A stretch of 64,000 nt of DNA from Neoroseomonas terrae (lineage in GTDB: Bacteria; Pseudomonadota; Alphaproteobacteria; Acetobacterales; Acetobacteraceae): NCBI RefSeq assembly GCF_018129025.1, contig NZ_JAAEDI010000026.1, positions 1 through 64,000 on the forward strand, written 5' to 3'. The position numbers were made by a program, and so were the translations under genes. Positions 52,743-62,138 of the stretch are shown here, one piece after another. The stretch's first letter is position 1, and each line of letters opens with the position of its first letter. The notes beneath the pieces are model-generated. The model saw only the letters and a list, made by a program, of their open reading frames with translations, searched no databases and was not told the origin of the DNA.

Positions 52743-53842
52743 GCGATGCGCGCGGTCACGCGCTGTCGCTGCGGGAGGTCAGCAAGCACTATGGGTCCTT
52801 CGCCGCGGTGGAGCGTGTTTCGCTGGAAGTAGGGCAGGGCGAGTTCCTGACGCTGCTCGGCCCGTCCGGATCGGGGAAGACAACGATCCTGATGGCGGTG
52901 GCGGGTTTCGTGACGCCGACCGCCGGCAGCATCCTGCTGGATGGTGCGGACATCACGCCGCTGCCGCCGGAGAAGCGTAACTTCGGCATGGTCTTCCAGG
53001 GCTACGCGCTGTTTCCGCACATGACGGTGGTGGAGAACGTCGCCTTCCCGCTGCGCGTGCGCGGCCTGTCGCGCGCCGACCGGGATGCGAAGGTTCGCGC
53101 GGCGCTGGATCTGGTGCAGCTCGGCCAGTTCGCGGACCGGCTGCCGAAGCAGCTCTCGGGCGGACAGCAGCAGCGTGTCGCGCTCGCCCGCGCGCTGGTC
53201 TTCGACCCGAACCTGCTGCTGCTGGATGAACCGCTCTCAGCACTCGACAAGAAGCTGCGGGCGGAGTTGCAGGAGGAGCTGAAGGCGCTGCACCGCCGTG
53301 TCGGCCGCACCTTCATCAACGTCACTCATGACCAGGAGGAGGCGCTGTCGATGTCCGACCGCATCGCCATCCTCAACCATGGCAAGCTGATCCAGCACGG
53401 CGCGCCCGGGGCGCTGTATGAGCGGCCGCGTACACGCTTCGTCGCTGATTTCCTTGGCAAGTCGAACTTCCTGGACGGCACGGTGCGCGATTCCCGGCCA
53501 GGTGGCTTTGCCCTTGAAAACGGGGCGTCGCGGCTGGCGGTTGCGCTGCCGGACGGCGAGGCGCCGCCAGCGGACGGAACGCGCAGCCTGCTGTCGCTGC
53601 GACCGGAGAAGATCGACCTGCTGCCCGAGGGGCAATCCGCCGACAATGTGCTCGAGGGCCGCGTGGTGTCCTGGGCCTATCTCGGCACGGGCTTTTCCCT
53701 GCGCATCGCAACGGAGGCCCTCGGCGAGATCCGCGCCAACCTGCCCGCCTGGCGTTCGGCATTCGCGCCAACGGAGGGCCTGCCCGTCCGTCTCGGCTGG
53801 GATGCTAGGGCGGCGGTGCCGGTCGCAGAGGATGCACCGTGA
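52739..53842 (+). CDS. ABC transporter ATPase, PotA-type
   Basis: A 367-residue ATPase with Walker A GPSGSGKTT, signature LSGGQQQRVALARAL and a C-terminal TOBE domain (about 275-360). It is the PotA/MalK length class. The GTG at 52739 overlaps the aldolase stop; the open frame runs further upstream but is a shadow of it. Powers the two permeases downstream. Confidence 0.9.
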   Translation: MSDARGHALSLREVSKHYGSFAAVERVSLEVGQGEFLTLLGPSGSGKTTILMAVAGFVTPTAGSILLDGADITPLPPEKRNFGMVFQGYALFPHMTVVENVAFPLRVRGLSRADRDAKVRAALDLVQLGQFADRLPKQLSGGQQQRVALARALVFDPNLLLLDEPLSALDKKLRAELQEELKALHRRVGRTFINVTHDQEEALSMSDRIAILNHGKLIQHGAPGALYERPRTRFVADFLGKSNFLDGTVRDSRPGGFALENGASRLAVALPDGEAPPADGTRSLLSLRPEKIDLLPEGQSADNVLEGRVVSWAYLGTGFSLRIATEALGEIRANLPAWRSAFAPTEGLPVRLGWDARAAVPVAEDAP

Positions 53843-54684
53843 CGGGCACCGGACGCGCCGGGGTCGGCTGGTGGCTGCTGATCCTGCCGGCGTTCGCGCT
53901 GCTGCTGGCCTTCTACATCGCGCCCATCGTGCAGGTGCTGGCGATCAGCGTGACCGATCCGGAGCCCGGCCTAGGCAACTATGAGCGCATCTTCACCTCG
54001 GGCGCGGTGCAGCGGGTAATCCTCACTACCCTGCGCATCTGCGCCATCACCACGGTGCTGGCGTTGCTGCTCGGCTACGCCATCGCCTATGCCATCACGC
54101 TCGCCTCGCCGCGGGCGCGCGGCTGGTGGGTGCTAGCCGTGCTGGTGCCGCTGTGGATTTCCGTGCTGGTGCGCGCCTTCGCCTGGGTCACGCTGCTGCG
54201 CCGCCAGGGGCTGGTGAACAACACCCTCATGAATGCCGGCATGATAAGCGAACCGCTGCCGCTGGTTTGGAACGAGTTCGGCATCATCGTGGGCATGGTC
54301 CACTACATGGTGCCCTTCGCGGTGTTGCCGATGCTGGCCTCGATGCGGGAGATCGACCCGCGGCTGCTTGCCGCCGCGCGTGGGTTGGGGGCAACGCGGT
54401 TCGAGGTGTTCCGCCGCGTCTTCCTTCCACTGTCCATGCCGGGCATCATCGCTGCCGGCGTGCTGGTCTTCATCTTCTCGCTCGGCTTCTACATCACCCC
54501 GGCAATCCTCGGCGGCGGCAAGACTCTGATGGTCGCAGAATGGATCAGCCTGCAGATCCTGGACCTGATCCGCTGGGGGCTCGGGACCATGATGGCGACG
54601 ATGCTGGTCGTGGCGATCCTGGTGACGCTCGCGGTGTTCTCCCGCGTGGTCGATCTGCGACGCATCTTCGGGGCGGGGGGCTGA
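53839..54684 (+). CDS. ABC transporter permease, PotB-type
   Basis: A 281-residue membrane protein with about six helices and the EAA-type motif AAARGLGATRFEVFRRVFLP that contacts the ATPase. The GTG start overlaps the ATPase stop (GTGA). Confidence 0.9.
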   Translation: MTGTGRAGVGWWLLILPAFALLLAFYIAPIVQVLAISVTDPEPGLGNYERIFTSGAVQRVILTTLRICAITTVLALLLGYAIAYAITLASPRARGWWVLAVLVPLWISVLVRAFAWVTLLRRQGLVNNTLMNAGMISEPLPLVWNEFGIIVGMVHYMVPFAVLPMLASMREIDPRLLAAARGLGATRFEVFRRVFLPLSMPGIIAAGVLVFIFSLGFYITPAILGGGKTLMVAEWISLQILDLIRWGLGTMMATMLVVAILVTLAVFSRVVDLRRIFGAGG

Positions 54685-54688
54685 GGCG

Positions 54689-55477
54689 ATGGACGGAACC
54701 TATCGCCCCGGCACCGTCGGACGCGGCCTGGCCTGGGCCACGGCGGCCTATCTGGTGCTGCCGATCCTGATCATCCTGCCGGTCGCGCTGACCGACCAGC
54801 GGTATCTGTCGCTGCCGGAGGATGGGATCAGCTTCCAGCACTTCCGCACCGTGCTGACCTCCCCGGAATGGCTGGGGTCGATCTGGCAGTCCTTCACCAT
54901 CGCGGTGGCGGCGACGGTGCTGTCTGTGACGGCAGGGACGCTCTGCGCCATAGGCTGCTGGCGGATCTCGCGCCGGGCAACGGAACTCATCCGCGTGCTG
55001 ATGCTGCTGCCGCTGATTATTCCGTCCATCGTCTATGCCATCGGGCTGTACCGGTATTTCGGGCCGCTCGGGTTGCTTGACCGCTTCCTGGGGGTGGTGA
55101 TCGCGCATGGGGTAACGGGGATCCCCTATGTGGTGATCACGGTCTCCACCGCGCTCGCCACCTTCGATCCGCGGCTGGAGCAGGCGGCGCGCGGCATGGG
55201 GGCGTCCCTGTCGCAGACGCTGCGCTGGGTGATTCTGCCGCGCATCGCGCCGGGCATCTTCTCGGGCGCCATCTTCGCCTTCATCCATTCCTGGGATGAA
55301 CTGGTGATGGTGCTGTTCATCGCGTCCCGCGACGTCTTCACCCTACCGCGCCGCATCTGGGACGGAATAAACGAGAACCTGGACCCGGCGATGGCGGCGG
55401 TCGCGGTGCTGCTGATCCTGTTCACGCTGTTGCTGCTCATGGCCGACCGGGCCCTGCGGCGGCGCAGCGAAGGCTGA
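54689..55477 (+). CDS. ABC transporter permease, PotC-type
   Basis: A 262-residue membrane protein with about six helices. The EAA-type motif is AARGMGASLSQTLRWVILPR. Starts 4 bases after the PotB-like gene and completes the importer. Confidence 0.9.
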   Translation: MDGTYRPGTVGRGLAWATAAYLVLPILIILPVALTDQRYLSLPEDGISFQHFRTVLTSPEWLGSIWQSFTIAVAATVLSVTAGTLCAIGCWRISRRATELIRVLMLLPLIIPSIVYAIGLYRYFGPLGLLDRFLGVVIAHGVTGIPYVVITVSTALATFDPRLEQAARGMGASLSQTLRWVILPRIAPGIFSGAIFAFIHSWDELVMVLFIASRDVFTLPRRIWDGINENLDPAMAAVAVLLILFTLLLLMADRALRRRSEG

Positions 55478-55502
55478 CACCAACAAGACGGAGGAACGCG
55501 CC

Positions 55503-56513
55503 ATGTCGAGCGCGATGAGCGAGTTCGACCACCGCTACAACATGCTGATCGAGCGCTTCGCCAGCGAGCCGGAGCCCGGCTTCAATAGCGAGGAGGAACA
55601 GGTCTTCGGTTGGGGTCGCCGCTGGGGCTGCAATTCCGACATCGGCCGCTTGCGCGCGGTGCTGATGCATCGTCCGGGCGAGGAGATGAAGGTTCTCGAG
55701 ACCCTGCCGCTGATCCCGGAACTCGGCGCCCACGGCGACCCGGCGACCGGCGCCTATTGGCGTGGGGAGGTGATCCCCTCGCTCGCCGAGCAGCAGGCGC
55801 AGCACGATGCGCTCGCCGCCGCGCTGCGCGAGGAAGGCGTCGAGGTGGTGATGCTGAACCGCGCCGCGACCGGCCGCCACAAGTCGATCTACACGCGGGA
55901 TTCCTGCATCGCCGTCGATGGCGGCGCCATCGTCACCCGCATGGGCCCGCGCATCCGGCGCGGCGAGGAACGGCCGGTAACGGAGACGCTCGCCGCGCTC
56001 GGCATGCCGATCCTGCGCACGGTCGCCGGCACCGGGCTGATGGAGGGCGGCTCATTCGCCTATATCCGCCCGGATGTGGCGGTCGTCGGCGTTTCCTCCC
56101 GCGTCAATGAGGAAGGCGCACGGCAGGTGGAGGAAGTGTTGGCGCTGCAGGGGACGCGTCTGATCCGCGTGCAGATCCCCGGCTACCGCCTGCATATCGA
56201 TGGCGCCTTCGTGATGATCGACCACGACGTCGCACTGGTGAATCCCTCGACGTTGCCCTTCGTCTTCATGGAGGAACTGAAGCGGCTCGGCATCCGCATG
56301 ATCCCGCTGAACCATCAGGACCCGTCCTGGGCGATCAACTGCCTGGCCGTCGCGCCGGGCCGCGTGCTGATGAGCGACCAGGTCGGCCCGCGCACGCAAG
56401 AGGCACTGGACAAGGCCGGGATCAGCGTCCGGCTCGTGACCTATGACAAGGTCTATCTCGGCGGCGGTGGGATTCACTGCTCCACCTCGCCGCTGGTGCG
56501 CGACCCGGTCTGA
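55503..56513 (+). CDS. Amidinotransferase/dimethylarginine-hydrolase-fold enzyme
   Basis: A 336-residue pentein-fold enzyme. The catalytic residues fit: Asp133 in YTRDS, His231 in YRLHIDGAF and Cys326 in GGGIHCSTSP. This pattern suits arginine deiminase, dimethylarginine dimethylaminohydrolase and related guanidino hydrolases. ATG with ACGGAGGAA upstream. It closes the importer operon, which suggests that the transported ligand has a guanidino or similar group. Confidence 0.87.
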   Translation: MSSAMSEFDHRYNMLIERFASEPEPGFNSEEEQVFGWGRRWGCNSDIGRLRAVLMHRPGEEMKVLETLPLIPELGAHGDPATGAYWRGEVIPSLAEQQAQHDALAAALREEGVEVVMLNRAATGRHKSIYTRDSCIAVDGGAIVTRMGPRIRRGEERPVTETLAALGMPILRTVAGTGLMEGGSFAYIRPDVAVVGVSSRVNEEGARQVEEVLALQGTRLIRVQIPGYRLHIDGAFVMIDHDVALVNPSTLPFVFMEELKRLGIRMIPLNHQDPSWAINCLAVAPGRVLMSDQVGPRTQEALDKAGISVRLVTYDKVYLGGGGIHCSTSPLVRDPV

Positions 56514-56533
56514 CCAGATCGCGCGGCGCTCAT

Positions 56534-58120
56534 TCAGCGCTTCGTCACGCCCCAGAAGACGGGCACCGTGGTCTGCCGCAGCCCTTCGACATTGCTGCGG
56601 TAGGCGGCCAGCGTCCGGAACTGGCCGGCATTGATGTAGGGCAGAACCTGTGCGGCGCGGGCCTGGACCTGTACCAGGATCTGCTGGCGCTTCCCCGGGT
56701 CGGATTCCGACCACCAGGCGGTGCGGAGGCGTTCCAGTTCCTCGTCGCAGGGCCAGCCGGCGGGCGCGGCATCGCAGGTCGCGGCCAGGTAGAGATTCAC
56801 CAGCGGATTCTGCCCGTCCAGCACGTTCGCCACGGTGACGAACAGGTTCCAGCCCCCTTGGTCCGACGGCTCCCGGCGATTGCGGCGCTGGGTCAGCGTC
56901 GCCCAGTCCATGGCGACGACATCCATGTTGAGACCGGCCCGACGCATATTCTCGGACATGGTCAGCGTCACCGCGTTGTTGATCGGCGAATCCGTCGCGT
57001 TCAGGAACACCACGCGCTGGCCGTTGTAGCCTGCCTCACGCAGCAGCTCCCGGGCGCGGGCGACGTTGATGTCGCGCAGACCCTGCGCGCCGGCATCCGA
57101 TTCCAAAGGCGTGCCGCAGAAGAAGAAGGCGGGGCAGTAGGGCACCTGCTCGGACGGCGCGACGCCGATCGCCTGGAGGTTCTCCTGCTGATTGATCAGG
57201 AACAGCAGCGCCTGCCGTGCGCGGGCGTCGTTGAAGGGCGGCACGGTCGAGTTCGGCCGCAGCCAGGCCATGAAGCCGACCGGGTTCAGCGCGAAGGTGC
57301 GGATGTTGCGGTTGCGTTGGAGCACCGGCAGGACGTCGGGCGTCGGTTGCTCGACGAAGTCGATCTCGCCCGACTGCAGCGCAGCCGCGGCGGTGGCGGG
57401 GTCGCTGATGCCAAGCCATTCGACGCGTTCGAGCTGCACGACCTTGCCGCCTGCAAGCCCATCGGCCGGCTCACTGCGCGGGCGATACGCGGGGTTGCGG
57501 ACATACACGGCGCGTTCGCCCGGCAGGTATTCCTGCTGGCGGAAGATGAAGGGGCCGGAGCCCGTCGGGTCGGTGATGGCCGTATTCGCGGGCGTGCGCG
57601 CGATGCGTTCCGGCATGACGAACAGCGCGGAGGCCGTGGAGCGCGCCAGGGCTTCCGGCACCAGGCCGAAGGGGCGGCTGAGCACAAGGCTGAAGGTCTT
57701 GTCGTCCACCACCTCCAGCGAAGCGGTGGCGGCCATCAGCGCACGGCCGGCGATGTCGCGTTCACCCCAGCGGCGGATGGAGGCGACGGCATCGGCGGCG
57801 CGCACTGGCTGGCCGTCATGGAAGGCGAGGCCATCCCGCAGCGTGAAGCGGTGCGTCATGCCATCGGCCGAGACCTCGTGCCGGTCCACCATCTGCGGCC
57901 GTGCATTGCCCTGGCTGTCGAGGCCGAAGAGCTGGTCGTAGACGAAGAAGCCGTGGTTGCGGACGAAGGCCGCGGTCGAGACGACCGGGTCGAGGCTCGA
58001 CAACGGGTTGATCAGCACGACGCGCAGCGTGCCGGTCGGCGTCGTCTGCGCCGGGGCGGGGCGGGGGGTGCCGAGCAGCGCCAGCGCCGCCGCGAGCATG
58101 AGGAAACCGCGCCTGGCCAT
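56534..58120 (-). CDS. ABC transporter substrate-binding protein, SBP_bac_5
   Basis: A 528-residue periplasmic receptor of the DppA/OppA class with a signal peptide ([15 protein letters not shown]) cleaved near APAQ. The pattern YDQLFGLDSQG and FRQQEYLPGERAVYVRNP are family-typical. Its permease and ATPase genes are not within the window, so it is an orphan receptor or belongs to a distant system. Divergent from a DUF1028 gene. Confidence 0.9.
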   Translation of the reverse strand: MARRGFLMLAAALALLGTPRPAPAQTTPTGTLRVVLINPLSSLDPVVSTAAFVRNHGFFVYDQLFGLDSQGNARPQMVDRHEVSADGMTHRFTLRDGLAFHDGQPVRAADAVASIRRWGERDIAGRALMAATASLEVVDDKTFSLVLSRPFGLVPEALARSTASALFVMPERIARTPANTAITDPTGSGPFIFRQQEYLPGERAVYVRNPAYRPRSEPADGLAGGKVVQLERVEWLGISDPATAAAALQSGEIDFVEQPTPDVLPVLQRNRNIRTFALNPVGFMAWLRPNSTVPPFNDARARQALLFLINQQENLQAIGVAPSEQVPYCPAFFFCGTPLESDAGAQGLRDINVARARELLREAGYNGQRVVFLNATDSPINNAVTLTMSENMRRAGLNMDVVAMDWATLTQRRNRREPSDQGGWNLFVTVANVLDGQNPLVNLYLAATCDAAPAGWPCDEELERLRTAWWSESDPGKRQQILVQVQARAAQVLPYINAGQFRTLAAYRSNVEGLRQTTVPVFWGVTKR

Positions 58121-58243
58121 CGTCGCCTCCGTGAAGCCGTGACGCCGGCATCATGGCAGCGCGGCGGGGCAAGTCCAAGCACGGCCCGCCTGGACGGCGC
58201 GCGCCGCCGGGCCTTCAATGTCCGCGACGTCGGAGGGAACCGG

Positions 58244-58900
58244 ATGACCTTTTCGCTGCTGGGGCGCTGCGCGCGGACGGGCCAGTTCGGCGCGGCGGTG
58301 ACGACCTCCTCCATCGCGGTGGGCACGCGGGTGCCGTTCCTGGCGGCCGGGCTGGGTGGTGTGCTGACGCAGCATCGGACCGATCCGCGGCTCGGGCCGC
58401 GCGGGCTCGATCTGCTGCGGTCGGGGTGTTCTGCGGAGGCCGCGCTGGCGGCGATCATCGCCTCCACGCCCGATCATCGCTGGCGGCAGGTCGCGGTCAT
58501 GGACCGGCAGGGACGCACGGCGCATTTCGACGGGGAGAGGGTGAAGCCCTGCCGCAGCGTGGCCCATGGCAAGGACGTGGTGGCGCTCGGCAACATCCTG
58601 GCGAATGAGCAGGTGGCGCCGGCGATGATGGAGGCGTTCCTGGCGGCGGGGGATCAGCCGCTCGCCGAACGGCTCCTGCGCGCGCTGGAGGCCGGAGAGG
58701 CGGCAGGCGGCGAGCATGGGGAAGTGACGTCGGCCAGCCTCCTCGTCCTGGATCGGGAGGTCTTTCCCTATGTCGATCTGCGGATCGACAAGGCGGACGG
58801 GCCGATCCCGAAGCTGCGCGCACTGTGGGAGGAGTATGCCCCGCTTGCCGACGGCTTCGTGCAACGTGCGATCGACCCCGAAGACGCACCGGTGATCTGA
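58244..58900 (+). CDS. DUF1028 protein (Ntn-hydrolase-like)
   Basis: A 218-residue DUF1028 protein: MTFSLLGRCARTGQFGAAV followed by VGTRVPFLAAG and GGVLTQ match the family start. The family has an Ntn-hydrolase-like fold but no proven substrate. It is coupled to the next gene (TGATG), an aminotransferase. Confidence 0.85.
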   Translation: MTFSLLGRCARTGQFGAAVTTSSIAVGTRVPFLAAGLGGVLTQHRTDPRLGPRGLDLLRSGCSAEAALAAIIASTPDHRWRQVAVMDRQGRTAHFDGERVKPCRSVAHGKDVVALGNILANEQVAPAMMEAFLAAGDQPLAERLLRALEAGEAAGGEHGEVTSASLLVLDREVFPYVDLRIDKADGPIPKLRALWEEYAPLADGFVQRAIDPEDAPVI

Positions 58901-60012
58901 TGGATCCGCTGTTCGACCCCGCCGATTTTCGTATTCCGTCCGGCGTCGCGCATGTCTGCGCGGCGGGCGAGACGCCGTTCCTGCGCCGCCATGATGCGGC
59001 GTTCATCGCCTATGCCGAAGACAAGTCCGGCGGCTCGCCGGGACGCACGCGGCAGGAGGCGAGGCTGGCCTCGGCCCGGGACCGCGCTGCGCGGCTGTTC
59101 GGCGTGGCGCCGGGCGATATCGGCTTCGTCTCCTCGGTCGCCGAGGGCGTGTCGATGGTGGTGGAAAGCATCGACTGGCGGGCGGGCGACGAGGTGCTGG
59201 TCGATCCGGACGAGTACCCTTCGGTCGCGGCGCCGCTCGCGCAGCGCGGCGTGACGCTGCGCTTCGCGCCGATGCTCGACCCGGCGGCCGTCATGGCGGC
59301 GGTCACGCCCCGGACGAGGATGATCGCGGTCAGCGCCGTGTCGTTCCTGACGGCGGTGCGGTACGACCTGCCGGCGTTGCGGCAGGCGGCGGACCAGGTG
59401 GGTGCGCTGCTCGTGGTGGACTTCACCCAAGGGGCGGGGTGGATGCCGATCCGGGCGGATGTCGCCGACTTCGCCTTCTCCTCCACCTACAAATGGGTGC
59501 TGGGCTGCACGGGCGTCGCCATCGGTTTCTGGAACCGCGCGCGGCAGCCGGACTGGGCGCCGGGCACGGCCGGGTGGCATTCCATCGCCTCGATGGGACG
59601 GCCGGACTGGTCGCAGCGGCCCGCGCTGCTGGCGGATGCGGGGCGGTTCACGCGCGGCAACCCGTCGCATCCAGGGCTGTATGTGCTGGATGGCGCGCTG
59701 GACTACCTCGACCGCTTCGGCGCGCCGGCGATCCAGCAGCATGTGCAGGCGTTGACCGTCGCGATGCTCGGGCGGCTGGCGGAGGCGGGCATTGCCTCGA
59801 CCACGCCGGCCGACCCGCGCCGGCATGGCGCGAGTGTCTGCGTGGCGTCGCCGCACGCCGCGGCGATCGTCGCCGGGATGGAGCGGCGGGGCGTGCTCGC
59901 CTGGAATGGGCGCGGCCGGGTGCGCGTGTCCTTCCATGGGTACAATGGCAGCGCCGACATGGCGCGCGCATCCGATGCGCTGATCGACGAATGGCGCGCC
60001 GCAACGACATAG
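58900..60012 (+). CDS. Class V aminotransferase / kynureninase-like PLP enzyme
   Basis: A 370-residue PLP enzyme. Lys198 in SSTYKWVLG is the PLP lysine, and the VVDFTQGAG strand supplies the Asp that contacts the cofactor. Closest in type to isopenicillin-N-epimerase-like or kynureninase-like proteins. The ATG overlaps the DUF1028 stop; an upstream in-frame start is unlikely. Next gene 15 bases away is an alcohol dehydrogenase. Reaction unknown. Confidence 0.85.
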   Translation: MDPLFDPADFRIPSGVAHVCAAGETPFLRRHDAAFIAYAEDKSGGSPGRTRQEARLASARDRAARLFGVAPGDIGFVSSVAEGVSMVVESIDWRAGDEVLVDPDEYPSVAAPLAQRGVTLRFAPMLDPAAVMAAVTPRTRMIAVSAVSFLTAVRYDLPALRQAADQVGALLVVDFTQGAGWMPIRADVADFAFSSTYKWVLGCTGVAIGFWNRARQPDWAPGTAGWHSIASMGRPDWSQRPALLADAGRFTRGNPSHPGLYVLDGALDYLDRFGAPAIQQHVQALTVAMLGRLAEAGIASTTPADPRRHGASVCVASPHAAAIVAGMERRGVLAWNGRGRVRVSFHGYNGSADMARASDALIDEWRAATT

Positions 60013-60027
60013 GAGGACAACGACACC

Positions 60028-61164
60028 ATGCGCATGAAGGCCGCGATCCTGTTCGAGCAGGGGCTTCCGCGCCCCTACAGCGACTCCCGCCCGATGGTGG
60101 TGGAGGAGGTGGAGCTCGACCCGCCCGGGCCGGGCGAGTTGCTGATCGAGGTCGCGGCGGCGGGCCTCTGCCATTCCGATCTGTCGACCATCGAGAACCA
60201 GCGGCCGCGGCCGCTGCCGATCGTCATCGGCCATGAAGGCGCGGGGATCGTGCGCGAGGTCGGCCCTGGGATCACGGATCTCAAGCCGGGCGACCACGTC
60301 GTCACGGTCTTCGCACCGTCCTGCGGCAATTGCCGGTACTGCGTACGCGGGCGGCCGAACATCTGCCCGACCGGGAACTCCTTTCGCGCGGCGGGTCAGC
60401 TCCCGACCGGCACGCGCCGGCTGAAGCGGCTGGACGGCACGCCGATCAACCACAATTCGGGCCTGTCGCTCTACGCGCAGTTTGCCGCCGTGGCACGGCG
60501 TTCGGCCGTGAAGATCGAGAAGGACATTCCGCTGGACGACGCCGCGATCTTCGGCTGCGCGGTGATGACCGGGGCAGGGGCCGTGCTGAACACCGCCGGC
60601 ATCCAGGCGGGCGAGGCCGTCGCCGTGGTCGGCCTCGGCGGCGTCGGGATGAATGCGCTGTTCGGTGCCGTTGCGGCGGGGGCGGAGCGTATCATCGCCA
60701 TCGACACCAATCCGCAGAAGCTGGAACTCGCGAGGCAATGGGGCGCGACGGACGTCTTCCTCGCCGGCAACGATGATTGCGCGGCGCAGGTGCGGGAGGC
60801 GACGGATGGCGGCGTCGACACCGTGGTGGAGACGGCGGGCTCGATCCCGGCGATGCAGCTTGCCATCGCCATCACCGCGCGCGGGGGCGAGACGATCAGC
60901 GCCGGCCTGCCGAATGTGAAGGGGCAGGTGTCGTATTTCCATGCCGCGCTGGTCAGCGAGGAACGGTCGATCCGCGGTTCCTACATGGGGTCCTGCGTGC
61001 CGGAGCGCGACCTGCCGCGGCTGCTCGGCCTGTATCGACGCGGCAAGCTGCCGGTGGACAAGCTGAAGACCAGCCACATCACCTTCGACCAGATCAATGA
61101 GGGCTTCGACCTGCTCTCGGATGGCGCGGTGCTGCGCCAGATGCTGCGGCCGAACGCGGCATGA
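60028..61164 (+). CDS. Zinc-dependent alcohol dehydrogenase
   Basis: A 378-residue MDR alcohol dehydrogenase. Catalytic zinc ligands in GLCHSDL and GHEGAG, the structural-zinc Cys set in CGNCRYCVRGRPNIC, and a Rossmann GLGGVG. Class III-like wording (FFHAALVS-type loop replaced) but a wide substrate class is possible. GGAGG precedes the ATG. Its stop overlaps the next start (ATGA). Confidence 0.88.
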   Translation: MRMKAAILFEQGLPRPYSDSRPMVVEEVELDPPGPGELLIEVAAAGLCHSDLSTIENQRPRPLPIVIGHEGAGIVREVGPGITDLKPGDHVVTVFAPSCGNCRYCVRGRPNICPTGNSFRAAGQLPTGTRRLKRLDGTPINHNSGLSLYAQFAAVARRSAVKIEKDIPLDDAAIFGCAVMTGAGAVLNTAGIQAGEAVAVVGLGGVGMNALFGAVAAGAERIIAIDTNPQKLELARQWGATDVFLAGNDDCAAQVREATDGGVDTVVETAGSIPAMQLAIAITARGGETISAGLPNVKGQVSYFHAALVSEERSIRGSYMGSCVPERDLPRLLGLYRRGKLPVDKLKTSHITFDQINEGFDLLSDGAVLRQMLRPNAA

Positions 61165-62087
61165 GTACGATGCACCGCCATGCCGTGATCATCGGCATGG
61201 GCCTGATGGGCTGCGATATCGCGGCGATCTTCCTGGCCGGCGGATGGCGCGTCACGGCGGTCGAGCCGAACGAGGCGCATTGGCCGGCTGCGACCGCGCG
61301 GGTGCAATCGTCCATCGGCCAGTTGGATGGTGACCCGGCTCTCGCCGCGCATCTGGCACTGATGGCAGCGGCCGATGCGCCGGACTACGGTTCGGCCGAG
61401 ATCGTGGTCGAGGCGATCCCGGAAAAGCTCGCGCTGAAGCAGGCGTTGTTCGCGCAACTCGACACGGTGGTCCCGGCCGGCGTGCCGGTGGTGTCGAACG
61501 CCTCGGGCTATCGCATCACGGACATTGCCGGCCACATCGCGACGCGGGCCCGCTGCGCCAATCTGCACTTCTTCCTGCCGGCGCATCTCGTGCCCGGTGT
61601 GGAGGTCGTTCAGGGCGAGCATACCGACCCCGCCATCTGCGATGCCGTCGCATCGATCATGGACGGGCTTGGGCGAAAGACGATCCGGGTCGCGCGCGAT
61701 GTGCCGGGCTTTCTCGCCAACCGCATCCAACATGCGCTGATGCGGGAAGCGTTCTCTGTCATCGACCAGGGGCTGGCGAGCGCCGAGGATGTGGATCGCG
61801 CCGTGCGCTACTGCTTCGGCTTCCGCTACCTGGCGGCCGGGCCGATCACGCAGAAGGAGCTGGCGGGGCTGGAGACGCAGCTCGAGGCGGGGCGGACCAT
61901 TTATCCGTCGCTCTGCAACAGCCCCGATCCGAGCCCGACCCTTGCGCGGCTGGTGGCGGAGAACCGGCTTGGCCCCAAGACCGGCCGCGGCTTTCGCGAC
62001 TGGCCACCCGAGGTGACGGCCAGGGAGCGGGCGCGGTATGAACGCGCGCTGCTCGCCGCCGTGCGCATCCTGCGCGAAGAGGATTGA
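61161..62087 (+). CDS. 3-hydroxyacyl-CoA-dehydrogenase-like protein
   Basis: A 308-residue protein with an NAD motif IIGMGLMGCDIAAIFL and the dehydrogenase-type domains of HBDH/L-carnitine-dehydrogenase relatives (LHFFLPAHLVPGVEVV). The catalytic His/Glu pair region reads NLHFFLP. Overlaps the alcohol dehydrogenase stop, so both work in one pathway. The substrate may be a hydroxy acid and not a CoA ester. Confidence 0.85.
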   Translation: MSTMHRHAVIIGMGLMGCDIAAIFLAGGWRVTAVEPNEAHWPAATARVQSSIGQLDGDPALAAHLALMAAADAPDYGSAEIVVEAIPEKLALKQALFAQLDTVVPAGVPVVSNASGYRITDIAGHIATRARCANLHFFLPAHLVPGVEVVQGEHTDPAICDAVASIMDGLGRKTIRVARDVPGFLANRIQHALMREAFSVIDQGLASAEDVDRAVRYCFGFRYLAAGPITQKELAGLETQLEAGRTIYPSLCNSPDPSPTLARLVAENRLGPKTGRGFRDWPPEVTARERARYERALLAAVRILREED

Positions 62088-62138
62088 CGCGCCGGGGCCG
62101 CCGCTTCCACCGTTCCCCTCGCAAGGGAGGAACAGACC

